This document shows positions 46,265 to 56,635 of a stretch of DNA of 64,000 nucleotides, in pieces (position 1 is the stretch's first letter; every line of letters starts with the position of its first letter). This stretch comes from Locusta migratoria (Eukaryota > Arthropoda > Insecta > Orthoptera > Acrididae), in the NCBI GenBank assembly GCA_026315105.1, contig CM048748.1, positions 19,997,078-20,061,077 on the forward strand, read 5' to 3'. Under the pieces are notes generated by a model. It saw only the letters and a program-made list of their open reading frames with translations. It had not been told where the DNA came from and did no database searches. Both the position numbers and the translations under genes were made by a program.

Positions 46265-46647
46265 GTGTGTGTGGCGACAAGTATTCAGCAGACACGATCA
46301 GCTGATTGCAGCGTACGCAAGAAGTTCGTGCGCCTGCCTCTTGGGGCGCTGCCTTGCGCGCTTATTCCTTGTCGCGGAAGCAACACTCCTTGAAATAATT
46401 TAATTTCTGTTGTTTAATGTATCTGTGTCCTTTCCTGGTCGAATATTTTCATTTGCATTCGAGTTATGTTTGAAATAAAGGTTTTATCACTATATCTACG
46501 GCATTGTTCTTCTGTAAATGGAGTGCAGATGCATTAATTATAAGAAGCAGTTAAAATATGTTACTGTGTACTGGAGACTCCGCGTAAGTTACGTAAAACA
46601 AGTCGCTGATTTCATAACGCTAAAGAGTACAGCTTCAGTAACATCCA

Positions 46648-46650
<3 letters not shown>

Positions 46651-46720
<70 letters not shown>
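46651..46720. repeat. (TA)n microsatellite
   Basis: About 70 bp of uninterrupted TA dinucleotides. Confidence 0.95.
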
Positions 46721-46722
<2 letters not shown>

Positions 46723-47877
46723 GAAGATTTTAAGTAGTAAGGTCTGTGTGTGTATGTGTTCATTAACTTTTGTTTTGATTCATATTAAATGTACTCAATT
46801 TATTTACTGTATTGGTGATTTCGAAGTGCACAGATACATGTTTTGACAATACTGTTTATGTATACCATTATTTAGTCTTGTACTATTATTGTTTTTGAAT
46901 TTGTGGTTTAATTTTTCTATAAATACAGATTTGTTTAAAGTCATAGCAATTTAGTTAATTTCGGCAATAGATTCTTAGTACTGAACTGATAGTTGAAATG
47001 AGTGATGAACCAGTAATAATTATTTGATTTAGAATCCAGTGGTATATATGTCATTTAATTTATTTCATATTATTTATTTAAACAAATGGTAAATAGGTAA
47101 TAATTTTATGCAATGTTGTACATTTATACTAGTATTTTCCTTTATGGGATCAGGAATTCCATAACTAAGCACAATGTATGTTTAGTGTTTGTAGTTCTTA
47201 TTTACCAAAGTATCAAAACTGAATGTTACATAATGAGTAGCAAATGTTAAGTTTAAATAACAATACTATCTGTTAAATGTGTTTTACCGGCAGTATTTTA
47301 AACAGAGTACAAAAATGTGATATTTGACGTGTCCAGTGGTGATTTTTTATTTAAGTGTCCATATACATTATGTCTGTAATGTTGGCAACGCTGAATAACT
47401 TGCGATGTAACATGTAATTATTGCTTTGATTTTTTGTTTTTGTAAGAAGACAAATAAAACAAAAAATCTATTTTTTATTTTTAATGTACTGCATAAAAGA
47501 GCAAGCTATTGCAAATAATACATCAGTATGCTGTAGACAGTGCATCATAATTTAAAGATTGGTAGTTGTTGGCTTTTTGCAGATGAATCCAAGTGTTGGA
47601 ATGCAGAATCCCGATTTATTTAACATAACCCATGGCCAGCTCAAAATCTTCAATCTGATAAAATATACATAAATCGGCAACTATCAGGAATGTGATAAAT
47701 TATTAATAGTTATTTCTCTTTTATATTGTATGAATGGTATCGGTTTTAGCACCATACGCATCTCCGACAATTGCAACCACTCTGCACCAAAACAGAGGTC
47801 CATGTATCGCTGAAATAGAACATCATATAATATTATAATTTTAGTAAAATTATGAAAACAAGATCAAGGTTGTTTAT
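46721..47877. other. AT-rich DNA, nothing recognised
   Basis: No exon, repeat boundary or element was recognised between the TA microsatellite and MITE B. The GC-richer patch at 46265-46390 left of the second TA run is also unexplained. Confidence 0.35.
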
Positions 47878-48801
47878 AGGCCAATTCACACTGTCCGTCA
47901 CGTCACGTCACGTCACCGTCCGTCAGACCATTCCGCAATGTATTTCTAATGGCGGCATTCACACTGTCCGTCACCGGACCGTCACGTCACGTCAACGTCC
48001 GTCAAGCTTTCTCGAGAAGAATGTTTTGACGGAACGGCCGTCTGCTAACATCGGAAGTTAACCTATTTTCGTCACGCGAATTACGTGTTGCAGTCCACGA
48101 TTGCACTGTTTATATGCAAATGTGTCTTATTCATCTTTGAGTTGTTGTTGTACCTCGTTTTAGGGGTAAATCTCAAATGTTTCATGACGACTTAAATATT
48201 TTTGTCAATTGAGTGTCCCCCTAAAATCGAGGTCGGATATCTGAAACCAAAAATTTTTTATGTTACGTAACAATGTAACAGACATGACTGAAGCAAACTG
48301 TTTATTTGAATAAGATTGTAATTTGATTACGCATTTTCATTAAATACTACTTTAAATGAAAATGTCAGTTCTAATGAAAGACAAAAATTCAGTTGTTTAC
48401 GACGTATTAACAATGTCAGCATGCAAATCGTAATGGTTAAAGTATACAAGCGCTATTTATGCTCTTACAAGTATGGTTTGATGTCTTCATAGTTTTTATT
48501 TTTTCGCTTGAAAATAGATGTCGATGTTTTGAAATGTTGTTTCAGTTCCCAGTAAGTTGGCCAAAACCATACACTGTAAAGTTTTCTTTGGCCTTTAATA
48601 ACATTTAGCGTTGTTGTTCCCCCTTTCTAGTATTAAACTATGACTTTCTACATAACAGATCGCCACTTATAACCTCAATTTCAACATCGCCTATTGAGAT
48701 GGACGAATTGACGTGACGGACATGGACGGACAGTGTGAATACAACTTGACGTGACAGTTCCGTGACGTGACGTTGACGTGACGGACAGTGTGAATTGGCC
48801 T
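47878..48801 (-). mobile_element. MITE B, inverted copy of MITE A
   Basis: This 924-bp element has the same AGGCCAATTCACACTG ends as MITE A. Its interior is the reverse complement of MITE A (for example AGTTCCCAGTAAGTTGGCCA here). Flanks TAT and TAA are only loosely consistent with a TWA duplication. The two copies are about 10.4 kb apart in opposite orientation. Confidence 0.9.
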
Positions 48802-49444
48802 TAAATCATTACAACACATCTAGAATTCTCAATTAGTAGATTATTATTGCAAAATCATCTTTTACAAAGAGACACTTACTCTTACATACGAGACAGGATG
48901 TTTTCCACACGAAAATCTATTAAAGAGAACTTAACGAATACGTCCTATGAATACAAGGTCCTAAAGGAGAGAGAGCTATATTTCTGTCCATGATCCTGGC
49001 GTTAGCTCAAGACTGTTAACAACTGAAGATATTCAATTTCTTATCGTCTCTGCTTTTGGTTAGTTAAAATAGTTCTTTGCCTTCGGCGTTGTCAAATTAA
49101 TCAAATAACATCATTTACTGTTAATCTGCTGTAGTTTTTTGCATTTATAGTTAGTGTTAAATTTAATTAATTCTCACTAAATCATTCTTATTTCCCATAG
49201 TATTATAAACTCGTGACGTATGGGATGTACAACATAGCAGAAACATTACAAAACATAACCTTGGGGAACAAATAAGGTAATGGAAACACAGATCAGAGGG
49301 TTGAACATCCCTTGGAGAGAAGTAATAAGTTATGAAACTACTGGCCCTACAACTGATACTTTGAATGTGAAAAAATGTTTATCAGTCTTATTGGAAGCTT
49401 GTCAAAAAGTTAGTCTCAAAGTTAATGCTATCATGGGACCATCA
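48802..49444. other. Nothing recognised
   Basis: A 62-codon open frame at 49280-49468 has no known domain. Confidence 0.35.
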
Positions 49445-51600
49445 AAAAGTCACTTTAGATTAGATTAGATTAGATTAGTTATTCGTTCTGTAGATCCATG
49501 TTGAGGGGATCCTTGTGGGTGTGGAACATGTCAAGAAACAAAATTTACAAGTTGAATAAGAGATAATACTAATAATATAAATACAGATACATAAATTTTA
49601 ATGGTTTTTTTGGCTGTTAATATAATAATACTAATGTAGTATGAGTGCATACATCATTTGGTACAATTTAGAAATTCACTAATGGAGTAGAAGGAGTTGG
49701 CCACTAGAAAGTCTTTTACGTTCCTCTTAAACTGATCTTTATTTGTAGCTAAATTTTTTATACTTGATGGTAAATTATTGAAAATGTGTGTTCCTGAGTA
49801 GTGGACCCCTTTTTGAACTAAAGTAAGTGCTTTTAAGTCCTAAGTCCTTGTGTAGATCATTTTTATTCCTAGTATTTTATGTATGAACTGAGCTTTTTTT
49901 TGGGAAAAGAGATATATTATCTATGACAAATTTCATGGAGGAATAAATATACTGAGAGGCAGTAGTTAATATACCCAGTTCTTTGAAGAGGCTTCTACAG
50001 GACGTCTGTGAATTTACTCTACAAATAATACGTATTACACGTTTTTGGACTCTGAAGACTTTTGACTGACTTGAAGAGTTACCGCAAAATATGATACCAT
50101 GTGACATAAGGGAATGAAAGTAAGCAAAGTATGCAAGCTTTGTTATTTTTATGTCTCCTATGTCTGATAACACTCGTATTGAAACTACAGATATGTTGAT
50201 TCGTTTCTGCAGTTCTGTGGTGTGCTCCTCCCAATTAAATTTATTATCAAGCTGTAATCCCAGGATTTTAATACAGTCAATCTCTTCTCTCTACTGTTCT
50301 TCATACTTAATGCATATGCTGTCAGGAAATCTTTTACATGTTCTGATCTGCATGTAGTGAGTAGTTTAATGACAATGAGTTGGCTTTAAGCCATTTATTA
50401 ATGTTCATGAAAATATCATTAGCAGACCTTTCTATCACTATGCTTGATGTACTTTTTATTGCAATACTTGTATCATTTGCAAACAGAACGAACTCTGCTT
50501 CTGGTCGGCAAAATGTACATCTATGCTCAAAACTCACATGAACTGAAGAAGTCAGTCTGGTAGAAATTAACATTGCAAATTTGCAAGTGTGATTTGATTT
50601 GTATTCATTCACATGTTTCGTTTGTGGCTTTGTTTGTCATCATTCACCAGTATGGCAGATGAAGAGTATAAAGGAGACGAAGGTGCAGCTGACTTTGACG
50701 ATGTTGAAGAGGAAGAAAACCTTGCGGAAATTGATCAGCAAGAGGATGATGGGGAGAACATAGATATTTTGGCACCCTTAGATCCAAAAGGTGGTGTGCA
50801 AAAATCGAAGAGAAAAACTACAAGATACATGACAAAGTATGTGCGAGCAAGTGTATTGGAGACTAGAGCAATACAAATAACCATGTGTGCTCCTGTGATG
50901 GTGGAGTTGGATGGTGAAACAGACCCCCTTGCAGATAGCAATGAAGGAATGGAAGCAGCGGAAAATACCTATTATTATTGGACAATATTTTCCAGATAAC
51001 AGTTATGAAGATTGGAGAATTGATGAGCTGATTATAATTGATCACTAGAATATAATTGGTTGCATTCATTCCTGTATTTATCTTGTAAAATATTACACTA
51101 ATTTTTTTAATAAAAATGTTTTCTGTTTATTAACTGATGAGAGATCATTAATGTACACAAGAAAAAGCAATGCCCCTAAGATGGATCCTTGTGGGACACC
51201 ATATGTAATTTCTTCCCAATCTGATGATCACTGTTGGCTTAATTCACCAGTCACTTGCAGTGACACCCTTTGTTTCCTGTTAGTGAGGTATGACTTGAAT
51301 CATTTTGCATCATTTCCTGTGACCCCATAGAATTCTAATTTACTTAAAAGGATTTTATGGTTCACACAATCAAATGCCTTCGACAAATCACAGAAAATAC
51401 CTGCTGCTTGCAATTTATTATCTAATGAATTAAGTACATTATCTCTGTAAGTATAAATAGCCTTCTCGATATCGGAACCTTTCAAAAATCCAAACTGTGT
51501 TATAGACAATATGCCATTTGTGGTTAAGTGGTTGAGAAGCCGCTTGCACACCACCCACTCCACAATTCCTGAGAATGCCGGCAAAAGCGAAATTCCAATG
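49445..51600 (-). mobile_element. Jockey-type LINE, minus strand, broken by an RPB6 retrocopy
   Basis: Reading leftwards, RT fingers appear at 51584-51300 (CKRLLNHLTTNGILSITQFG, then IFCDLSKAFDCVNHKILLSK). Palm motif C appears at about 50485 (VLFANDTSIAI; the usual ADD is now AND). The post-RT block is at 50173-49877 (YFAYFHSLMSHGIIFCGNSS, then QKRVIRIICRVNSQTSCR). The 3' end is a TTAGAT-type simple repeat (ATTAGATTAGATTAG on plus, 49457-49478). The pseudogene at 50610-51135 interrupts it. Endonuclease and ORF1 are absent (5' truncation). Confidence 0.87.
50652..51048 (+). pseudogene. Processed pseudogene of RNA polymerase subunit RPB6 (POLR2F/RPABC2)
   Basis: An intronless copy starts MADEEYKGDEGAADFDDVEE, keeps the acidic N-terminus, then TRYMTKYVRASVLETRA and QITMCAPVMVELDGETDPL. 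A one-base insertion near 50930 shifts the frame, and the C-terminus continues in the next frame as QIAMKEWKQRKIPIIIGQYF and SYEDWRIDELIII. RPB6 is shared by RNA polymerases I, II and III. Conserved residues have changed (for example the invariant ERARVLGTRA region now reads VRASVLETRA). An AATAAA signal follows at 51109. Lack of introns, the frameshift and its position inside a LINE show a LINE-made retrocopy, not the functional gene. Confidence 0.93.
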
Positions 51601-51689
51601 GTCTGGAAGTCTCACTAAACACTATAAACACATCTTTCACCAGCGATAATGGTCAGTTATTCATGCTTCTGCAGACATTCTACACCTTT

Positions 51690-52860
51690 AAAAAGCTTTG
51701 GGAAGGGGAGTGAGTGTTTGCAAATGATATACAGCTCTTGGCAGATGTAGTTAAGAATGAAGTTCAAGAAATTTGAACATCTCAAAACATTGTGGCTCAA
51801 AGAAAAGAAGAAGAAAAAGAGAGAGAGAGTGAGAGAAAAGAAGAGGATCCTCGTCTGAAATTCGTACATCATTTATTTCAAAGAATATGTTTCCGAGCCA
51901 TTTCCAGAAAATAAAAGTTGCACTAGCAACACAATTTTTCCATTGATATAGCTGCTGGCTTGGAGTGTGTTGTTCACATAGGATTGATACCAAAAGAAGC
52001 CCTGACAACAGCTTGGTTCTTTAGGCTTGTTTCATCACAATTTGATTTAATGTCAGATCGAACCAGAAACTGTTGTACAACAGCTAAGAACATTCTAAGC
52101 AAAGAACTGTTTCTTTTACATTTCATTAAACTGATACAGACTTTGAAGATTCGCAATGGTTGGAAACCAACACTGGATGGCCTCATTCTCTCTGTGTGTT
52201 CAATGGTTAATTTGGCTCATGAATGTTTTCTGCAAGGATATGCTTACCTATTGACAGGGAGAGTAAACCAGGATGTGGTCGAGAATACATTTTAAGTTCT
52301 GAGACTAAAAAGTCGGAAAAATAACAAAGAGGATTGAAACTGATATGCATTTGACAGTTCTTAGCAGAAACTAAACATGCAAATTTCCAGCACGAGAAAG
52401 GCACTCGTTTGGTACAGCTTATTAAAGATAATAAACAATTCTCCATTGCAGAATCCTGTGCTGTGACTGGAACTATCTATGAAGAAAATGATACCCCGAA
52501 ACCCAGTTCCAACGCAACAAGAGTGCTAATCAAGTCAGATATCAATAAATTGCATTTGATTGTTGGGAGTTTTGTAAATTCCGTGATTAAGCATTTAAAA
52601 TGTCCCACCTGAAGATCCAAAGTGAAATCAACTGAGAAAAATTATACATCTGAAATTGGAAGTGTAGCATTCCTCACTGAATACTAAAACTGTGGTGGAT
52701 TGACATATGCCACTGCTGAAGTTTATCAGTTTTTAAGCATTGCAGAAATTATTTGTCTGGCAAATATAAAACAAATATTGGAATGTAATCACTCAGTTGT
52801 CAAAAATTGTGTAAATGCGGTTTACATTAATCCAAATAAAGAGAAAACGTATTGAGAGTT
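51690..52860 (+). pseudogene. P-element/THAP9-type transposase, C-terminal remnant
   Basis: An open stretch at 51960-52295 reads ECVVHIGLIPKEALTTAWFF, then RTRNCCTTAKNILSKELF, NGWKPTLDGLILSVCSMVNL and YLLTGRVNQDVVENTF. The RxNQDxxENxF motif and the NGW block are hallmarks of THAP9 and Drosophila P transposase, near the catalytic C-terminal part. A preceding block near 51890 (FPSHFQKIKVALATQFF) and a later block near 52640-52790 (GGLTYATAEVYQFL) continue the family in other frames. Stops are frequent. The THAP zinc finger and ends with inverted repeats were not found. Confidence 0.8.
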
Positions 52861-53095
52861 TTTTTTTAATTACCTACTATAGTATTAAAAATTCAATTCA
52901 CAAGCTTTTATGCATCAAAAAGTAGATGCAATGTACACAAATATGTAATTTAAAATGCCTAAAACCTGAAAATTAAGATTTGTTCCTGCTTACGTGATAC
53001 ATAAACACTTGCATTGCAGTTACAAATTGTTAAATAAGGAATTAAAATATTTCGTATTTATAAATCTTTCACTGCATCCTAGTTGTTCATGGTGA
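52861..53095. other. AT-rich DNA between the P remnant and the I-clade LINE
   Basis: No feature is recognised; it may be the 3' end of the P element. Confidence 0.3.
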
Positions 53096-53109
53096 TATGC
53101 TGCCATATC

Positions 53110-54012
53110 TTGCACAATCAAAAAGGATTTTTATGAATTCTGGAAAAGATGAAAAAGATAACTACGTGGGAACGTATTGCAGAAATAATAGAATGCGTGG
53201 CGCTCTCGACCACCACATAGATGTTCTCGAGTGGGGGAGGGTCAACGATGGCAGCAGATGCATAGACTTCCCAGTTAGCCCTGTGCAGAACCCACCTGGG
53301 TGGGCGTGCTGGGGACTCGCATTGTGGGAGTGACAAAAAAACAGGGAAATGGTCACTGCCACACAAGTCGTCATGGGCTCTCCAGTAAACAGATGGTGGG
53401 AGGCTGTGGCTGCAGATCGACAGATAAATGGCCGAAAATGTGCCATGTGCCACACTAAAATGTGTGGGGCACCTGTATTCAAGAGGCAGAGATCGAGTTG
53501 AGTTAGGAAATCCTCGACAACCCTGCCATGACCAGAGATTGTAGAACCACCCTACAAGGGACTGTGGGTATTGAAGTCGCCAAACAGTAAGAAAAGTGGG
53601 GGTAGTTGAGCAACGAGTGCAGCCAAGACGTTCACAGATACGTCACCATCTGGCGGCAAGTAGATACTGCAGACGGTAAACTCCTGTGTGGTCCTCACCC
53701 TTACAGCCACTGCTTCTAATGGTGTTTGAAGGGGCACGGGTTCACTATACACAGAGGTGAGGACATACACACACTCCACCTGAGACCCTGTTATATATGC
53801 TACGGTTGCAGTAAAATCCCCTGTAGCCATGAAGGGCAGGGGTCCGCATTGCCTGGAAACCAAGTTTCCTGAAGAGCAATGCAGAAAGCAGGTGTCGTGC
53901 TCAGAAGTTGCCGTAGCTCAGCCAGGTGGGGGAAGAAACCGCCGCAGTTCCACTGGAGAATGACATTGTTCGAGTGCTGGGAAGACATGAATGAGACAAA
54001 TGAGCGGGTCAT
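53110..54012 (-). pseudogene. I-clade LINE ORF2, endonuclease domain only
   Basis: It begins near MTRSFVSFMSSQHSNNVILQ and carries ILQWNCGGFFPHLAELRQLL and CIALQETW (catalytic N and E), VCSIYLPPDGDV, LFGDFNTHSPL (catalytic D and N), and GSDHFPVFLSL (catalytic SDH). All catalytic motifs of the APE-type endonuclease survive, but they lie in three frames. The reading ends in the linker before RT. Confidence 0.87.
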
Positions 54013-55706
54013 ACCTCAGCATCACTTGCATCCACCGATAGAGGTTTATCAGCTTCAGTGACCGGTTTGTCAAGGGCGTACCCGAGAGCAAGGTCCTCGG
54101 GTGACGCAAGAATCTCCACCTCATCCTCAGATGTAGAGGTGAAGGGGAGTGGTGGCACTGAAGCCACCGTGGATTCTTGTGATGTGCCTTTCTTTGGCCT
54201 TTGTTTTCCCCTCCGTTCTCTTGGGTGCTTCGCTGGTGGGAGGTGCTCCTCGGACTCAGCCATAGGGACTGAGGAAGAGCGTGAAGCCCTACGACCAGCA
54301 GTCTGCGAGCGCGCCTGCTGCTGGTTAGTGTCGCTATCGACACTGGCGGAAGGGAGCGTCCCAAAGGACCCTTTGTGTGTGAGGGAAGCCGGAGAATGTT
54401 GTTCTTTCTCCGGCGGAGAAGTGGTAGCTGATCCCAAGGCTTTCGCCTTGGGAGCTTTGGAAGGATGGCCCCCAACGTCTGTGGGGGCAGGCTTAGGTTG
54501 GCGGCCCTGGGGGCACACAGAAACAGGTGAAGTAGAATGAGAAGTATAAAATACTGCTGCCGCCAAGGAGAGTGGCGACGATGTTACTGCTGCGAACGAG
54601 TTGCTCATAGTAACACGGTGCAGACAGTCAAACTTCTTCTTCGCCTCATTATACGATATACGGTCCAGGGTTTTGTACTCAGTAATTTTCCGTTCCCATT
54701 GAAGTGAGGGACATTACGATGAGCAGGGAGGATGGTTCTGACCACAGTTGATGCAGATGGGAGGCGGTGTACATGGGGCGCCCGGATGTGCTGGATGCCT
54801 GCAGTCCCTACATGTAGCACTGGACATGCAACGGGAAGACATGTGGCCGAACGTCCAGCATTGGAAGCACCTCACAGGGGGAGGAATATAAGGCCGCACG
54901 TCAACACGGTAAACCATCACCTTGACCTTTTCGGGCAATGTATCACCCTCAATGGCCAAGATGAAGGCACCAGTTGTGGCCCTATTATCCTTTGGGCCCC
55001 TATGGATGTGCCGGATAAAATGAACGCCTCATCGTTCAAGGTTTGCTCGTCGTCCGTCTGGAGCAACAAATCCCGATGGAAAATTACTCCCTGAACCATA
55101 TTCAGGGACTTGTGGGGAGTGATGGTCACCGCAACGTCACCCAGCTTGTCACAAGCGAGTAGCGACCATGACTGGGCCGGAGATGCTGTGTGGATGAGAA
55201 CAGTACCGTTGCGCATTTTACAAATTGAGTCCACTTCCCCAAACCTGTCCTCTAGATGTTCCACAAAGAACTGAGGCTTGGTCGGTGTAAATGAGTCCCC
55301 ATCAGTCCTGCTGCACACGAGATATCTAGGAGCAAAATCTCCACCCTGTTTTGCGGCCCCGACGTCCCTCCCAAGGCGCGGTCAGGGAGGGGAACGTTCG
55401 GGGGTCGTACGTGGAAGCATTAAACTTTCCCTTCTTAGAGACAGCGGTAGTACGTCCGCCAAAGTCATCCGATTTTTGTCTCTTCATTGCGGGTGATCCG
55501 CCCCGATGCCACCCACTCCGATCAGGGGCTCTCCTCATGGGCGCACCCAGCCACAGCAACGTCACCTGGCGGGATGACCGTTGCCGGGAGTCCTGATGCC
55601 CCACAGAGACAAGCATCGCCTCCTTGGCCTGCATGAGGAGTATGCAGCTCTGGCACCGGTAGAGCGATCCCTGTGTTGTCAGGGGGCTGCAGCCAAGAGG
55701 GTACAT
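54009..55706 (-). pseudogene. I-clade LINE ORF1 (gag-like), frameshifted
   Basis: The N-terminal part includes TPTKPQFFVEHLEDRFGEVD and TITPHKSLNMVQGVIFHRD, followed by a shift. It then has three cysteine knuckles: CFQCWTFGHMSSRC, CRDCRHPAHPGAPC and CINCGQNH. A long serine/proline-rich tail (54608-54009) includes PPAKHPRERRGKQRPKKG and ends VDASDAEV. Proteins of this kind bind element RNA. At least two frame breaks separate the blocks. Confidence 0.85.
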
Positions 55707-56080
55707 GACGACCCCACCACAACAGACTGGCTACCGTGTTGGCTTTCTGGCGCTATGTGAACCATTAAAAAGGGAGAGTGCTGAGATAGCAGTGCACAAA
55801 GGACGCGACGAAAAAAGAAATGACGTGCCCAGTGGCAGAATAGAAGCCGCAGTCACAAGTCCATTCCATGATGGGTGCATAAGATGGCATGGCACGAGGA
55901 TTACATGTTGCACCACATAAGGTGTCCTTCCCCAAATGGTTCGCTCTTCTGAAAAATTTTGAAAAATGGAGGGTCAAACCCACATAGGGGACCACAGATG
56001 AAAGCCGAAAAGTATGAAGACTCCTTTTAGTCGCCTCTTACGACAGGCAGGAATACCGCGGGCCTATTCTTACCCCTGAA

Positions 56081-56131
56081 CCTGCAGGGGGGCCTCGGCA
56101 ATGTCTGTGGTTCATGGGAGTGGCACTGCAA
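56081..56131 (-). mobile_element. RTE 5' leader scrap, minus strand
   Basis: On minus it reads CCCATGAACCACAGACATTG then CCGAGGC, matching the first 30-40 bp of the RTE leaders at 16075 and 26013. It abuts the I-clade leader head to tail. Confidence 0.6.
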
Positions 56132-56219
56132 TCGAAAGAAGATAATGTTCTGTGACACAAGAACAACTGTGCTGAAGGTTGACAATGGAAAATATGTCTG
56201 GCTGAAAGGAACATATGTC

Positions 56220-56627
56220 ATGAGAATAACCAGTTGGACGATAAACAGTGCGGACAGGAAGAGGATTGAGGCTTTTGAAATTTGGTGCTACAGAAGAATG
56301 CTGAAGATTAGGTGGGTGGATCGCGTAACTAATGAGGAGGTACTGAACAGCCTTGGGGAGAAAAGAAATTTTTGGCATACCTTGACTAAAAGAAGGGATA
56401 GATTGGTAGGACACATTCTTAGACATCAAGGAATTGTGAATTTAGCGTTGGAGGGAAGTGTGTGGGGTAAAAACCGCAGAGGAAGACCAAGAGATGAATA
56501 CAGTAAGCAGATTCAGACAGATGTAGGTTGCCGTTCTTATGTGGAGATGAAGAGGCTTGCTCAGGATAGGGTATTGTGGAGAGCTGCATCAAACCAGTCT
56601 CCGGACTGAAGACCACAACAACAACAG
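56220..56627 (+). mobile_element. RTE-type LINE, 3' end fragment, best-preserved
   Basis: An open frame gives AFEIWCYRRMLKIRWVDRVT, LTKRRDRLVGHILRHQGIVN, RRGRPRDEYSKQIQTDVGCR and a terminal NQSPD, then the CAACAACAACA tail. This is the full C-terminus of the RTE polyprotein and served as reference for the other 3' fragments. Together with the inverted 5' scrap at 56081-56131 it could be one 5'-inverted (twin-primed) insertion. Confidence 0.88.
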
Positions 56628-56635
56628 ATGGCAGT

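Larger units (their letters stand above)
53096..56080 (-). mobile_element. I-clade LINE, ORF1 and endonuclease, truncated before RT
   Basis: Reading leftwards from a leader near 56080 (CTGCAGGTTCAGGGGTAAGA, TATTCCTGCCTGTCGTAAGA), ORF1 runs about 55700-54009 and ORF2 begins about 54010. It ends at 53096, within the linker after the endonuclease, so RT is missing. This is unusual: LINE copies normally lose the 5' end, not the 3' end. The loss may come from a later deletion. The clade is inferred from the two-ORF layout and knuckle pattern. Confidence 0.83.

Noticed and set aside
46164..46724. Open frames of tyrosine-isoleucine repeats
   Set aside because: Translations of the (TA)n microsatellites.
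50613..50999. Apparent 128-codon gene matching RPB6
   Set aside because: It is intronless, frameshifted, changed at invariant positions and embedded in a LINE. Reported as a processed pseudogene.
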